A stretch of 64,000 nucleotides of DNA from DAIQNV01 sp038748775 (GTDB lineage Bacteria > Planctomycetota > Phycisphaerae > Phycisphaerales > UBA1924). Under the pieces are notes generated by a model that had not been told where the DNA came from, ran no database searches, and worked only from the letters and a program-made list of their open reading frames with translations. How positions within the stretch are numbered: the first letter of the stretch is position 1; each line of letters opens with the position of its first letter. Shown here in pieces: positions 41,156 to 53,782 of the stretch. Both the position numbers and the translations under genes were made by a program. Where the stretch lies: assembly GCA_038748775.1 (NCBI GenBank), contig JBCDIT010000001.1:372001-436000 (forward strand), written 5' to 3'.

Positions 41156-41907
41156 GTCTGTACGCCCCGCCCGCCGCGAACGACAACCTTGTGACGCTCT
41201 GGCTCTCGCTCGCGAGCCGCTTCGAGGCCGTGATCTCGCTGCAGAGCGGGAGCGTCGAGCCGTCCGTCAAACCCAACGGGGCGCTCTGGCACGACACCGG
41301 AGCGTCGGCGATCAAACTGAGCGACGGTACGACCTTCGACACGCTGATTGATCTCAGCCAGGGCGTGTCGAAGGTGCTCACCGCCAACGGGGCGACGCCG
41401 CTGGCGGGCCCCTTGAACTGCGGCGGTCAGCAGGTCCAGTTTGTCGGCGCCGCGACGCTGGGATCGCACGCACCCCGACGCGATCAGGTGGTGCTTCTGA
41501 CCGGCGAGCAGCCCATGTCTGGGAACCTGGACCTCGGGGGGAACCGAGCGACCAACGCGGCGCCGGGTGTCGACGCGAGCGACCTCGCGACGGTGTCCCA
41601 GTTGGGCGTCGCGTCCGGATCAGAGACGATCTCGGATGCCCAGGACACCGTCGCGTACACCATCGACACCGGGGTCGAGTTTCGCGCGCTCGTCGTCACC
41701 GTTGAGTGGCGCAACGTGCCGAGTCCGGGTTCGGGCCCCGGGCCAGAGCTGGGGGTCTTGTCGCCGACGTCGCCGGCGATCTCGCTCTCCGGCGGCAACG
41801 TCGCCGTTGACCCCGCCGGGGGCGGTGCGACCGAGTTCACGGTGACGCCCGCCAGCACCGCCGTCGATCCGAACGATGTCATCGTCCAATGGGTGGCGCT
41901 TTCCTGA
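41152..41907 (+). CDS. tail fibre-like protein
   Basis: A 251-residue protein from GTG 41152. It has fibre-type repeats, LTANGATPLAGPLNCGGQQV and LTGEQPMSGNLDLGGNRATN, with (P)MSGNLDLGG then A-D-L-A-T-V-S-Q, the phrase common to phage fibre stems. The C-terminus is a beta domain. Probably trimeric and attached near the tip. The next gene starts on its stop codon (TGATG). Confidence 0.75.
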   Translation: MSLYAPPAANDNLVTLWLSLASRFEAVISLQSGSVEPSVKPNGALWHDTGASAIKLSDGTTFDTLIDLSQGVSKVLTANGATPLAGPLNCGGQQVQFVGAATLGSHAPRRDQVVLLTGEQPMSGNLDLGGNRATNAAPGVDASDLATVSQLGVASGSETISDAQDTVAYTIDTGVEFRALVVTVEWRNVPSPGSGPGPELGVLSPTSPAISLSGGNVAVDPAGGGATEFTVTPASTAVDPNDVIVQWVALS

Positions 41908-42404
41908 TGGCCCGGACCGTACCCACGTCGCTTACGACGGCGAGCCGGGCGCTGCACAGCGCCGGCCGCTGGATATGGCTCGCCGAGATCGCCTCCCAGA
42001 ACGCCGGGCAGTTCTACCGGCTGTGCTCGGGACGGCGCCCCGTGCAGTTCGGCTCGATCATCTACCAGGCCGGGATCGCCTCGATCGTTCTGCCTGGTGC
42101 CGACGTCGACGCGTCGACGGGGGAGGCGACGCTGGTCGTCCCGAACGCCTCGCTGATCCCGCAGGCCATCATCGACGTCGAGGGCGACCAGCTCGGTCAG
42201 AGCGTGACGCTCAGGCTCGTGCACGACAGCGCCCCCACCGAGACCGGCGCGCTGACCTGGACCTTCCGCGTGCTCCGCGCCGAGCTCGACCCCAACCGGT
42301 GCTCGCTCGTTCTTGGGCACGCCGCGGACATCGACGAGGTGCCGGGGCCTTCGTTTGACAGGACCCGATTTCCGACCCTGGTCAGGGCGAGGGTGACGGT
42401 ATGA
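41907..42404 (+). CDS. minor tail protein (gpL position, DUF1833/DUF2163-like)
   Basis: A 165-residue protein. WLAEIASQNAGQFYRLCSGR with a following FGSIIYQAGIASIVLP and GEATLVVPNASLIPQ matches tail-tip proteins in the L position, which often bind an Fe-S or zinc site; here only two Cys are present (SGR and NRC). Start ATG 41907 overlaps the preceding TGA. It would sit at the tip between tape measure and J-like protein. Confidence 0.7.
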   Translation: MARTVPTSLTTASRALHSAGRWIWLAEIASQNAGQFYRLCSGRRPVQFGSIIYQAGIASIVLPGADVDASTGEATLVVPNASLIPQAIIDVEGDQLGQSVTLRLVHDSAPTETGALTWTFRVLRAELDPNRCSLVLGHAADIDEVPGPSFDRTRFPTLVRARVTV

Positions 42405-42820
42405 GTGACGTTTACAGTGAGCGGACACGGCTGCTGGAACGCGGCGTCGAAGAACTCGCGGGTGTCCCGTACGGCGCCGTTGACGACGCCGACGCGGCCG
42501 AGGGGTCGCTCGATTGCTACGGGTTTGCTCGGGCGCTGGTGTCTCGGATCGGCGTCGACCTGCCCGAGCGCCCGGCCGAGTTGCTCAAGAGCGACTTGCT
42601 CGTCGACCTGCCCGACGGCGTCGTGCTTCGGCCGGGCGACATCTTGAGCGACGGACCGAACCGCGCGGTCGGCGTGGTCATCGACTCTGGCCGGGTCGCC
42701 TTTGTCGTCAGCGTGCCCAACGGGCGGGCGCTCAAGATTCAGAAGCTCGACCTCGTGTTCAAGGCCGGCATCTTCACGGTCCGGGCCAGGCCGCGATCGC
42801 TGCGGGTGGCGGCATGCTGA
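42401..42820 (+). CDS. NlpC/P60-like tail protein with a degenerate active site (gpK position)
   Basis: A 139-residue protein from ATG 42401. LDCYGFARALVSRIGVDLPE has the NlpC/P60 Cys-aromatic-Gly pattern (DCSG usually), and GDILSDGPNRAVGVVIDSGR aligns with the second strand. The catalytic His that usually begins the HVG strand is absent (RAVGVV), so peptidase activity is doubtful. In lambda the K protein in this slot opens peptidoglycan or assembles the tip. The end overlaps the J-like gene by seven bases. Confidence 0.68.
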   Translation: MSDVYSERTRLLERGVEELAGVPYGAVDDADAAEGSLDCYGFARALVSRIGVDLPERPAELLKSDLLVDLPDGVVLRPGDILSDGPNRAVGVVIDSGRVAFVVSVPNGRALKIQKLDLVFKAGIFTVRARPRSLRVAAC

Positions 42821-45800
42821 TCGCCGCGTACGACGACGTGATCGTCAAGCGAGGCCGTCGCGTGATCGAGGTCGCGCCGGGTGTGCGAACGATCGCCGAG
42901 GTGATCTCGGACGAGCGGGGTCGGCTCGCCTTGCCGCCCGGTCCGCTCGCGATCCTGGCCGATGGCGAGCCCGCCGACGCCGACGACCGTCGCCTCGCGT
43001 CCGGCGTCGCTCGGCTGCAGCTCGCCCCGAGACCGGAGGATGCCGGGACCGTCGGGCTGTTCGTTGTCTCGAGCTTGTTCCAAGTGGCGAGCACGCTCTT
43101 CGTCACCCGCGACCTGCAGGCCCCGGTCGTCGAGACGACGCCGGAGGAGGAGCGCCCGGCGTTCGCGCGGTTCGCGTCGCCGGCGATCCCGGGGGACAAG
43201 ATCCCCGTTGTCTTCGGCGCGGTCCCGCTGTGGGGCGGCAAGCTGCTCTCGTCGATCCCGGTCGACTCGACCGACGGCTCGGGGACCGGGGTCCTCCGGA
43301 TGCTGATGTGCATGGGACACGGGCCGTTTCGATCGATCGGCGGGCTGGACTCCGACGTCGACGGGGTCGATAGCGAGACGATCTCGGGGGTCTACGTCAA
43401 CGACAACCCGATCAGCGACTACCCGGGCGCTCGCGTCTGGACCCGCCTGGGCACCGAAACCCAATCGCCGATCACCGGCTTCGATGACGTCGAACGGCTC
43501 GAGGACGTCGCGCCGGGGCTCGGGGAGCTTCTGGCCAACGACACGGGCGCGAGCCGAACCGGACCGGCCGCGTCGTCCGATGCGGTCTTGTACAGCACCG
43601 CGGACGTCGTCGACGCCGTCCGGTTGCGCGTGCGGTTCACGGAGGGGTTGTTCGTCGTCGGGGACTCGGGCACGCTCGACACCAGGCGCGTGCGTTGGCG
43701 TGCGAGGATCCGGACGTCCGACACCGGGGGCGGCGCGGGGGCGTGGTCGGCGTGGCGGGTCGCGACCGTTGAGCGGGCCGAGCGGTCCGAGTTTGTCAGC
43801 GAGCTGCGCCTCGAGGCGGTGGAGCCGGGCGTCTTGCACGACGTGCAGGCCGAACGCGTCGACCCCGCGAGCCCGACGAGCGACGTGACCGCCTCGGACG
43901 TCATGTATTTCGAGCAGGTCGTCGAGGTGCAGGACACCAACCTCAACTACCCGGGCGTCGCCCTGCTCGCGATCGAGCTGCCCGCGAGCGAGCAACTCAC
44001 GAGCGTGCCGCGTGTCTCGGCCGACGTCGAGGGACTCGCCAACCTCCGGGTGTGGGACGGGCAGAGTGATCTCGCGTCGCCGCAATTCACGCGGGGCTAC
44101 TCGGCCAATCCCGCGTGGGCCGTGCTCGAGATGCTGACCAACACGGCCTGGGGCTTCGGCGCCGCCGTGGGCGATGCACGGATCGACACGCGATCGCTGA
44201 TCGAGTGGGCCCAGACGTGCGACGAGCTTGTCGATCGAGTCTTGACCGACGGCCAGCGGCGCCGCTACGAGCTCAACATCGCCCTCCGTGAGGGCCGCTC
44301 GCCCCGGGAGCTGCTGCGGGTGTTCTGTGCCGCGGGGCGGTGCGTGCCGGCGTTCTCGGGTGACATCTACCGCTTCGTCGCGTTCCGGCCCCAGACCGTC
44401 GCCGTCGACACCATCACCGATCGCGAGATCATCGCGACGGACGACTCGGGCGTTCCCGACGCACGCTACATGAGGGAGGCGACGACGGGGGGGCTCGTGC
44501 GGCCGAACCAGATCGTGGCGCAGTTCGAATCGACCGACGAGGACGGCGAGCTCGACGAGGTCGAGGCACCGCCGTTGGGCACGCAATGGCTCACGACCGA
44601 GCTGGTACGGTCTCGGTCGGTTCGCCTCGAGGGGGTGACCGATCGGGAGCAGGCGTCCGCGCTTGCGAATCATTACGTGAAACGCGAGCGATACCTGGGC
44701 CGGACGGTCGAGTTCAAGGTCGCGATGCCGGCGATGGTGATCGAGCCGGGCGACCGGTTCGACCTGGCGCTTCGGCAGTTCGGCTATGGGATCGCTTCGG
44801 GCGCCTTGAGAGGGGCGACGGAGACGACGGTCCGGCTTGATCAAGAGGTGACGCTCGAGGCCGGGACGACCTACGTCGTGCGCACTGTCGCGGACGACGG
44901 GACCGCCCAGGTCAGGACGATCTCGAGCCCGGCTGGGGACTACGCCGACGGCGCCGAGCTGACGGTCTCGCAGCCGTTCGCGCCGGTGCCTCTCGAGTTC
45001 AACTCGTACGCGTTCGGGGCGGACGGGCTCGAGGCTAAGCCGTTCATGGCCACGCGCGTCGAGCTTGACAGCTTCGAGGATCTCACCTGGCGCGTCGAGG
45101 CGATCGAGTACGACGAGCGGATCGACGATGACGACGAGGATCCGAGGCCGGTGCCGCCCTATGGCGTTTTGAACCCTCGCGACGAGGCCCCGGGGCCCGT
45201 CTTCGGACTTCGGTTGACTTCCGAGCCGGATCAGTCACCGCCCCGGATCGTCTTGAGCTGGCAGCAACGCCCGCAGGACGAGCAACGGACGAGTTCGTTC
45301 TTGGTGTACAGGCGACGCATCGGGACGCAGACGTTTGTCGTCGAGCCGAACGCCTTCGTGAGCCGGGCCGCGGCGGTGGTCGATCTTCCGATCAACGGGG
45401 TCGCGTTTGAATACGCCGTTGTTGCGGTCAGCTCGTTGGGCTCTGCGCTTTCGCCCGGGAGCCCGCGCGTGCCGAAGGTCGAGGTGTTCAGCGACCTGGC
45501 GTCGCCGCCGCCACCGCCGCCCTCGAACCCGACGGCAACCCTCGAGGCCGATGGCACCTACACGCTGACCGCGGATCCGCGCGAGGGGGCGGCCGGGTAC
45601 CAGTGGCTGGCCGGTGGCGACACGACGACGCGGCCCAACGTCGGCGCCGAAGACTGCCACCTGCTCGTCCGCTCGATCGAGCCCGAGGTCGCGGGCCTGC
45701 GGCTGCCGCCCGGCGTCGCGACGCGGTTCTTTGTTCGCAGCATCGCGCCGAGCGGGCGCCTGAGCTTCACTGCGTCGACCGTGGTCGTGACGTCGCCGGC

Positions 45801-46320
45801 GACGCCGCCCGAGCTCGCCGTGCTTTCGACCCGGGCCTACGACCTGTCAACCCAGGGGTCGATCGATAACCTCGCCTGGGACGCCGCTGACGGACGCCTG
45901 GAACTCGTCGATGCATCCTCGCCGGGAACGTGGACCTCCCCGGTGGAGGACCTCGGAGCGGAGCGATCGATCGACGTGGCGGCCCGACTCGCAACGTCCA
46001 ACGACACGCGCGACATTTCGATCCAGCTCGCGCCGCTCCGGATCCCATCGATCGCGGCCGACCAGTTCGGACTGGTGACGGGCGGGCAGACGGGGCAGGT
46101 CGGGATGCTGTTCCCGCCGTACCCCGAGAGCGAGCTGAGTTACCAGCTCGAGATCCGGACGAGCATTGACGGGGTCGCCTTCGGCGCTTGGTCCTCGGTT
46201 GGGCTGTACGCCGTCAGGACGGTGACCGCGCGGTTCGTGCAGGTGCGGGTGCGTTTGGGACGGCAGCAGGCGCCGTATCGGCCGGGGCTGCGGGTGGTGA
46301 GTGTGGTGCTTTCGGGATGA
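42814..46320 (+). CDS. J-like tail tip/host-recognition protein
   Basis: A 1,168-residue protein. The N-terminal 60 residues resemble the gpI-like ubiquitin-type segment fused on (MLIAAYDDVIVKRGRR, SDERGRLALPPG). The main region contains IPVVFGAVPLWGGKLLSSIP, NPAWAVLEMLTNTAWGFGAA near residue 432 and SRSVRLEGVTDREQASALAN, the J-family core. From about 790 two fibronectin-like modules follow (PPRIVLSWQQRPQDEQRTSS), then a Pro run PPPPPP and a C-terminal beta domain that probably binds the receptor. It is the last large late gene. Confidence 0.88.
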   Translation: MLIAAYDDVIVKRGRRVIEVAPGVRTIAEVISDERGRLALPPGPLAILADGEPADADDRRLASGVARLQLAPRPEDAGTVGLFVVSSLFQVASTLFVTRDLQAPVVETTPEEERPAFARFASPAIPGDKIPVVFGAVPLWGGKLLSSIPVDSTDGSGTGVLRMLMCMGHGPFRSIGGLDSDVDGVDSETISGVYVNDNPISDYPGARVWTRLGTETQSPITGFDDVERLEDVAPGLGELLANDTGASRTGPAASSDAVLYSTADVVDAVRLRVRFTEGLFVVGDSGTLDTRRVRWRARIRTSDTGGGAGAWSAWRVATVERAERSEFVSELRLEAVEPGVLHDVQAERVDPASPTSDVTASDVMYFEQVVEVQDTNLNYPGVALLAIELPASEQLTSVPRVSADVEGLANLRVWDGQSDLASPQFTRGYSANPAWAVLEMLTNTAWGFGAAVGDARIDTRSLIEWAQTCDELVDRVLTDGQRRRYELNIALREGRSPRELLRVFCAAGRCVPAFSGDIYRFVAFRPQTVAVDTITDREIIATDDSGVPDARYMREATTGGLVRPNQIVAQFESTDEDGELDEVEAPPLGTQWLTTELVRSRSVRLEGVTDREQASALANHYVKRERYLGRTVEFKVAMPAMVIEPGDRFDLALRQFGYGIASGALRGATETTVRLDQEVTLEAGTTYVVRTVADDGTAQVRTISSPAGDYADGAELTVSQPFAPVPLEFNSYAFGADGLEAKPFMATRVELDSFEDLTWRVEAIEYDERIDDDDEDPRPVPPYGVLNPRDEAPGPVFGLRLTSEPDQSPPRIVLSWQQRPQDEQRTSSFLVYRRRIGTQTFVVEPNAFVSRAAAVVDLPINGVAFEYAVVAVSSLGSALSPGSPRVPKVEVFSDLASPPPPPPSNPTATLEADGTYTLTADPREGAAGYQWLAGGDTTTRPNVGAEDCHLLVRSIEPEVAGLRLPPGVATRFFVRSIAPSGRLSFTASTVVVTSPATPPELAVLSTRAYDLSTQGSIDNLAWDAADGRLELVDASSPGTWTSPVEDLGAERSIDVAARLATSNDTRDISIQLAPLRIPSIAADQFGLVTGGQTGQVGMLFPPYPESELSYQLEIRTSIDGVAFGAWSSVGLYAVRTVTARFVQVRVRLGRQQAPYRPGLRVVSVVLSG

Positions 46321-46330
46321 GGTCAAAGGT

Positions 46331-46459
46331 ATGGACTTGTCGCTGCTCGTCGCTTGTTGGATCGCGATCACTGCGGTCATGCTGTTCGATCGAAAGAATC
46401 ATGGTGGAGTCATCGAGAACCACTATCAACCAACGGAGTCGTTTCCTAAGGACGACTGA
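46331..46459 (+). CDS. 42-residue single-TM protein
   Basis: Very small gene after the J-like gene: MDLSLLVACWIAITAVMLFD is a single TM helix followed by a polar tail (RKNHGGVIENHYQPTES) to TGA 46457-46459. AAAGG at 46325-46329 lies just before ATG 46331. Small TM proteins at the end of the late operon may be holins or membrane regulators. Expression is not proven. Confidence 0.45.
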   Translation: MDLSLLVACWIAITAVMLFDRKNHGGVIENHYQPTESFPKDD

Positions 46460-46494
46460 GTGGTCACAGGGCAACCACCAACCTCTGCCATAGC

Positions 46495-47610
46495 TCACCC
46501 GAGATCGCGCGCGGCCTCGGCTGCCCGGGTGCTGCTCAGCTCCGCGTAGATGAGTGTGGTGCTGACGTCTCGGTGTCCGAGCATGAGCTTGGCGACCTCG
46601 AGGCCGCGCTGGCGGGTGATTTCGGTCGCGCCGGTGTGCCGAAGGCGATTCGGACTGATGCGGTATGAGGTGTTTTTCGCGTCGCGTCGCTCGCCTGATG
46701 GGTCAAACACTTTATCGCAGAGCCGCGCAAGCGCCCGCCCGTAGCTGCTCGTGGTGTAGCCCGACCCGATCTTGGCTGGCCTGCCTTTTCGGCGTTGGCG
46801 TTCGTCGGGGTCGTGAGCTCCGCCCCATCGTGGCGTCCGCCTGGCTGCTCGTTTCGCGGCGTTGCGCATCGCCTCGGCGCGCTTGGGCGACCAGATGAAC
46901 GCATCCGGGTCGTCGGGCAGCCAGGGTGAAACGAGTGACCACGAGCGAGGCCCAAGCCAAACCGTCCGATCGAGTTCGAGATGGTCGAGCTTGTTGCCCT
47001 CGGGCTCGACGGCGTACGCATGCACGTCCTCAACAGGGGTTTTCAGGAGGGCCCGACGGCGCATTGTGACCAGCTCGATCGGTCGCATCGCGGTCAACGT
47101 TTGCAGCTCGATCATCGCTGCAAGCATCGGTGGAGCCATCGCGATCAGCATGCGGAGATGCTCGGGGTCGGCCGCCCGGATCTTCCGATGTTCGCGACAA
47201 GGTCCGAGGCCCTCGGCCGGGGCTCGGCCCCGCCGGAGAGGCTTCACCACGTCGAGCGCTTGGAAGATCTCCACGCGGACGAGTTCCCGCTCGACACCCC
47301 ACCGGAACGCCTCGACGATCGTGCGGCTGTACTCGTTGATTGTCGGGCGAGACCACCTCTGAAGTGGATCGCCAGCCAGCCAGGTGCGGAACTCGACAAG
47401 CATGCGCGGGCCGAACTGGTGCGGCGGGCACTCGCCGAGATTCGAATACTCGAACAGCCTTGCGACGCGTTCAGCGCGGCGTGCATGCTTCGTAGGACCG
47501 TCCGCCTTGCGGTAGACCTTCATCATGTGCGCTGCGTACCGCTCGACCAGCTCGCTTGTAGTGCTCGCGGGATCGTCATAACGGTAGAGCTTCGGGCGAT
47601 CTGGCAGCAT
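46495..47610 (-). CDS. int: tyrosine recombinase (prophage integrase)
   Basis: A 371-residue integrase from ATG 47610. The N-terminal arm-binding/SAM-like region (KADGPTKHARRAERVARLFE) spans to about 120, the catalytic domain follows. Catalytic residues seen: R176 (TAMRPIEL), R324 and H325 in NRLRHTGAT, H346 in LGHRDV and Y355 in LIYAEL. The first His of the common HxLRH box is Asn321, a tolerated change. It faces left, next to attR, as is usual for tRNA-integrating phages. The frame is open further upstream through the tRNA (encoding RRFESSHP-like text), which is why the start was moved to 47610. Confidence 0.92.
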   Translation of the reverse strand: MLPDRPKLYRYDDPASTTSELVERYAAHMMKVYRKADGPTKHARRAERVARLFEYSNLGECPPHQFGPRMLVEFRTWLAGDPLQRWSRPTINEYSRTIVEAFRWGVERELVRVEIFQALDVVKPLRRGRAPAEGLGPCREHRKIRAADPEHLRMLIAMAPPMLAAMIELQTLTAMRPIELVTMRRRALLKTPVEDVHAYAVEPEGNKLDHLELDRTVWLGPRSWSLVSPWLPDDPDAFIWSPKRAEAMRNAAKRAARRTPRWGGAHDPDERQRRKGRPAKIGSGYTTSSYGRALARLCDKVFDPSGERRDAKNTSYRISPNRLRHTGATEITRQRGLEVAKLMLGHRDVSTTLIYAELSSTRAAEAARDLG

Positions 47611-47741
47611 CGCGCGGTGACCAACGCGACCGGGTGGCTTATCCGAACCTTTGACCGACTTGTCGACCGGGGCATCGGTCGGAGGTTCGACGTGGGCCTT
47701 GTCCGGTCGGTCTCCTAAATCACCGTCCTGCAATCGTTTAG

Positions 47742-47787
47742 AATCGGGGTGAGAGGATTCGAACCTCCGACCTTCTCGTCCCGAACG
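47742..47787. other. attR, 46-bp core
   Basis: Identical to attL at 4642-4687. It lies within the intact tRNA-Pro gene, whose 5' half continues to 47817 in host DNA. Confidence 0.95.
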
Positions 47788-47817
47788 AGACGCGCTACCA
47801 AGCTGCGCTACACCCCG
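47744..47817 (-). tRNA. tRNA-Pro (anticodon CGG)
   Basis: A 74-nucleotide cloverleaf read leftward: acceptor CGGGGTG/CACCCCG, D stem GCGC/GCGC, anticodon stem TCTCG/CGAGA with loop TTCGGGA (anticodon CGG, reading CCG), T stem GGAGG/CCTCT with loop TTCGAAT. The discriminator is A and CCA is not encoded. The phage kept the gene functional: the 3' half comes from the phage core. Confidence 0.95.
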
Positions 47818-47973
47818 TGATGTCGTTCGCGGCCCGGCTCTGCGGATCGCGGCCCGCATGGTAGCCGGGCATCGGGGCTTCGGGCAACGCCCCGGGCCAG
47901 ATCGCACGCCCGATATCGCCCCACGCCCCCGGACAGGCCCGACAGGCTCCGTGAATTGGCCGTGATGTCCGAT

Positions 47974-48858
47974 TCAGTCGGCCGAGAACGCCGGCTCGAG
48001 CGTGTAGGCGTTGTCGTCGATCGTCGAAGCGTCGTTGTCGGGGCCGATGGAGTACGCGTAGGGCCGGCCTCCCGGGCAGATGCCCCCGTCGGAGTCGCCG
48101 ATCTCGTTCGACACCCCACGATCGGCATCGGTCATCCGGTTCCGCCGGATCTGCTGGATCGGGACCACGCTGATATCCGCGAAGTTGGTCGCTTCGAACC
48201 CGGAAGGCAGGTCCGTGTCGGCGATCAGTTGGTCGTCGAACAGATCGACCGCTCCGCCGAGATCACCCGCCGTGCTGGCGGGAGAGGAACGGATCACGCC
48301 GTCCATGCGGGGGTGGACAACGCGGATCGGGTTGCCCCAGGGGTCGAAGATCGACCGCAGCTCGGGCTGGCTGTTTTCGCCTGCGAGCTCGGGGTCGTAG
48401 AAGCGCACCGCCTCGCCCTGCAGGGGCAGCAGCAGATCGCCCAGGCCCGCTTCGTCGAGCGTGCGGACCAACAAACCCGAGGTGTTGACCCAGCGCTGGG
48501 TCCCGACGCCGTTCGTCGCGTCGAGCGCATCGGCGAACGGCAGCAAGATGTTGTCATCGAGGCTCGAAGCGAGCGACGGATCAGGGTTCGGCGTCTCGAC
48601 CAGCACCGGGAGCGTGCTGCTCACGTCACGGGTGAACGCGTCGATCGACGAATCGATGACGCGGATCCGGTCCTGGGCAAGCCGCGCACGCTGGCTCTGG
48701 ATCACGCCCTGCCCCACGGCCAGCGTGATCGCCACGAGAACGCCGACGATCGTGATGACCACCAGGAGCTCGATCAGCGTGAAACCTGCGCTGCCGAGGT
48801 CGCCGGGGGTTTGATGGGCCTCTTGGCGTCCGAGGCGGGTCGGTCGATGTGCAATCAT
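47974..48858 (-). CDS. type II prepilin-like protein with N-methylation motif
   Basis: A 294-residue protein. AGFTLIELLVVITIVGVLVA carries the prepilin peptidase site (G then FTLIE), with F methylated after cleavage. A short basic leader of 25 residues precedes it. The soluble domain has NPIRVVHPRMDGVIRS, DQLIADTDLPSGFEATNFAD and ends with ICPGGRPYAYSIGPDNDAST, the layout of planctomycete prepilin/DUF1559-like proteins, but no H-X9-DG tail is obvious. Lone, with no pilus genes nearby; such pseudopilins are abundant in Phycisphaerae. Confidence 0.85.
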   Translation of the reverse strand: MIAHRPTRLGRQEAHQTPGDLGSAGFTLIELLVVITIVGVLVAITLAVGQGVIQSQRARLAQDRIRVIDSSIDAFTRDVSSTLPVLVETPNPDPSLASSLDDNILLPFADALDATNGVGTQRWVNTSGLLVRTLDEAGLGDLLLPLQGEAVRFYDPELAGENSQPELRSIFDPWGNPIRVVHPRMDGVIRSSPASTAGDLGGAVDLFDDQLIADTDLPSGFEATNFADISVVPIQQIRRNRMTDADRGVSNEIGDSDGGICPGGRPYAYSIGPDNDASTIDDNAYTLEPAFSAD

Positions 48859-48951
48859 CCCTGGGCTCCCTTCGGTCCCTTGCGTGACTCACAGGCTATA
48901 CGGGCGCCGCCCGGGCGTGATCCGGGGTATTTGCACCCGATCGCGCCCCGA

Positions 48952-53154
<4,203 letters not shown>

Positions 53155-53304
53155 CGCGTGTGTCCTCCACGCCGCGCTCACGATCGAGCGACGGCGCGAT
53201 ATGGGTTGTCGTTGGGTGGTGGTCCGCACCGCTCAGCGGCGGGGTGTTCCTGGCGCGTGCCAGGAAGAGATAGAGATCAGAACGGAGAGCCCGCTCAACG
53301 CCGA

Positions 53305-53646
53305 TCAAGCCACCAACGGCGGAGGAAGAACAAACCGACCGAGACCGATCGTCTCACGAGGCGTCGCAAGAGCAACGTCAATGTCGGCAACACGTTCGAG
53401 CGATTCGACTGCTTCGGAGCGAATCGGGTCGCCAACGTCGCGGCCGAAAGAACCAAGGATCGCGACACCGGGACGGTCGAGCGTGACGACCGTCGACGCC
53501 TGGGCCGCGACCGCCACAGGGACACTCGCCGGGGCCGCGAGAAGAGCGACCGCCAACAAAAGCCAAGGACCATACGATGACCGAACGAACGCCCTCGGGG
53601 CTTTCGTGCCTTCGGCCTCGCCGGTCTGTCGTCGCGGCTCGCTCAT
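53305..53646 (-). CDS. small secreted or membrane-anchored protein
   Basis: A 113-residue protein from ATG 53646. After a polar head the helix PWLLLAVALLAAPASVPVAV with AAQA looks like a signal or anchor. The rest (STVVTLDRPGVAILGSFGRD, ERVADIDVALATPRETIGLG) is unrecognised. It lies 150 bases upstream of secA on the same strand and might be co-transcribed with it. Confidence 0.5.
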   Translation of the reverse strand: MSEPRRQTGEAEGTKAPRAFVRSSYGPWLLLAVALLAAPASVPVAVAAQASTVVTLDRPGVAILGSFGRDVGDPIRSEAVESLERVADIDVALATPRETIGLGRFVLPPPLVA

Positions 53647-53782
53647 CGCAGACACAAGTATCGACCCGTCGAACCCAACAGGCAACCGGACACTCTGAAT
53701 CGGGCAATGTGAACCCAGGCGGGCCTCGCGTCCGATATGACCGAGCCGGCGGGGCCATCTTCAGCACCGGTAGCATCCGGGC

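Larger units (their letters stand above)
4642..47787. mobile_element. 43.1-kb lambda-like prophage in tRNA-Pro
   Basis: Bounded by a perfect 46-bp direct repeat (4642-4687 and 47742-47787); the repeat spacing is exactly 43,100 bp. The repeat is the 3' half of tRNA-Pro(CGG). The interior holds, in order, a leftward repressor-lipoprotein operon; early genes with a primase-helicase; a small terminase-like gene; modification cargo; the large terminase; portal; a protease-capsid fusion; the tail module with tape measure and J-like protein; and a leftward integrase beside the right end. All late genes face right and most overlap by four bases, so the element looks intact. No endolysin was recognised. 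Gene order and the GpA/gpW/portal/J set make it a siphovirus of the lambda type. Confidence 0.95.

Noticed and set aside
42739..44844. A 701-codon antisense frame across the J-like gene
   Set aside because: No recognisable motif and biased composition; the J-family sequence on the plus strand is convincing.
4642..47787. An endolysin gene
   Set aside because: Looked for lysozyme, amidase, peptidase and transglycosylase motifs in every prophage gene; only the degenerate NlpC-like tail protein came close.
47611..47907. An N-terminal extension of the integrase through the tRNA
   Set aside because: The frame is open but encodes tRNA text (RRFESSHP) that cannot be protein-coding in origin; ATG 47610 gives a normal-sized integrase.
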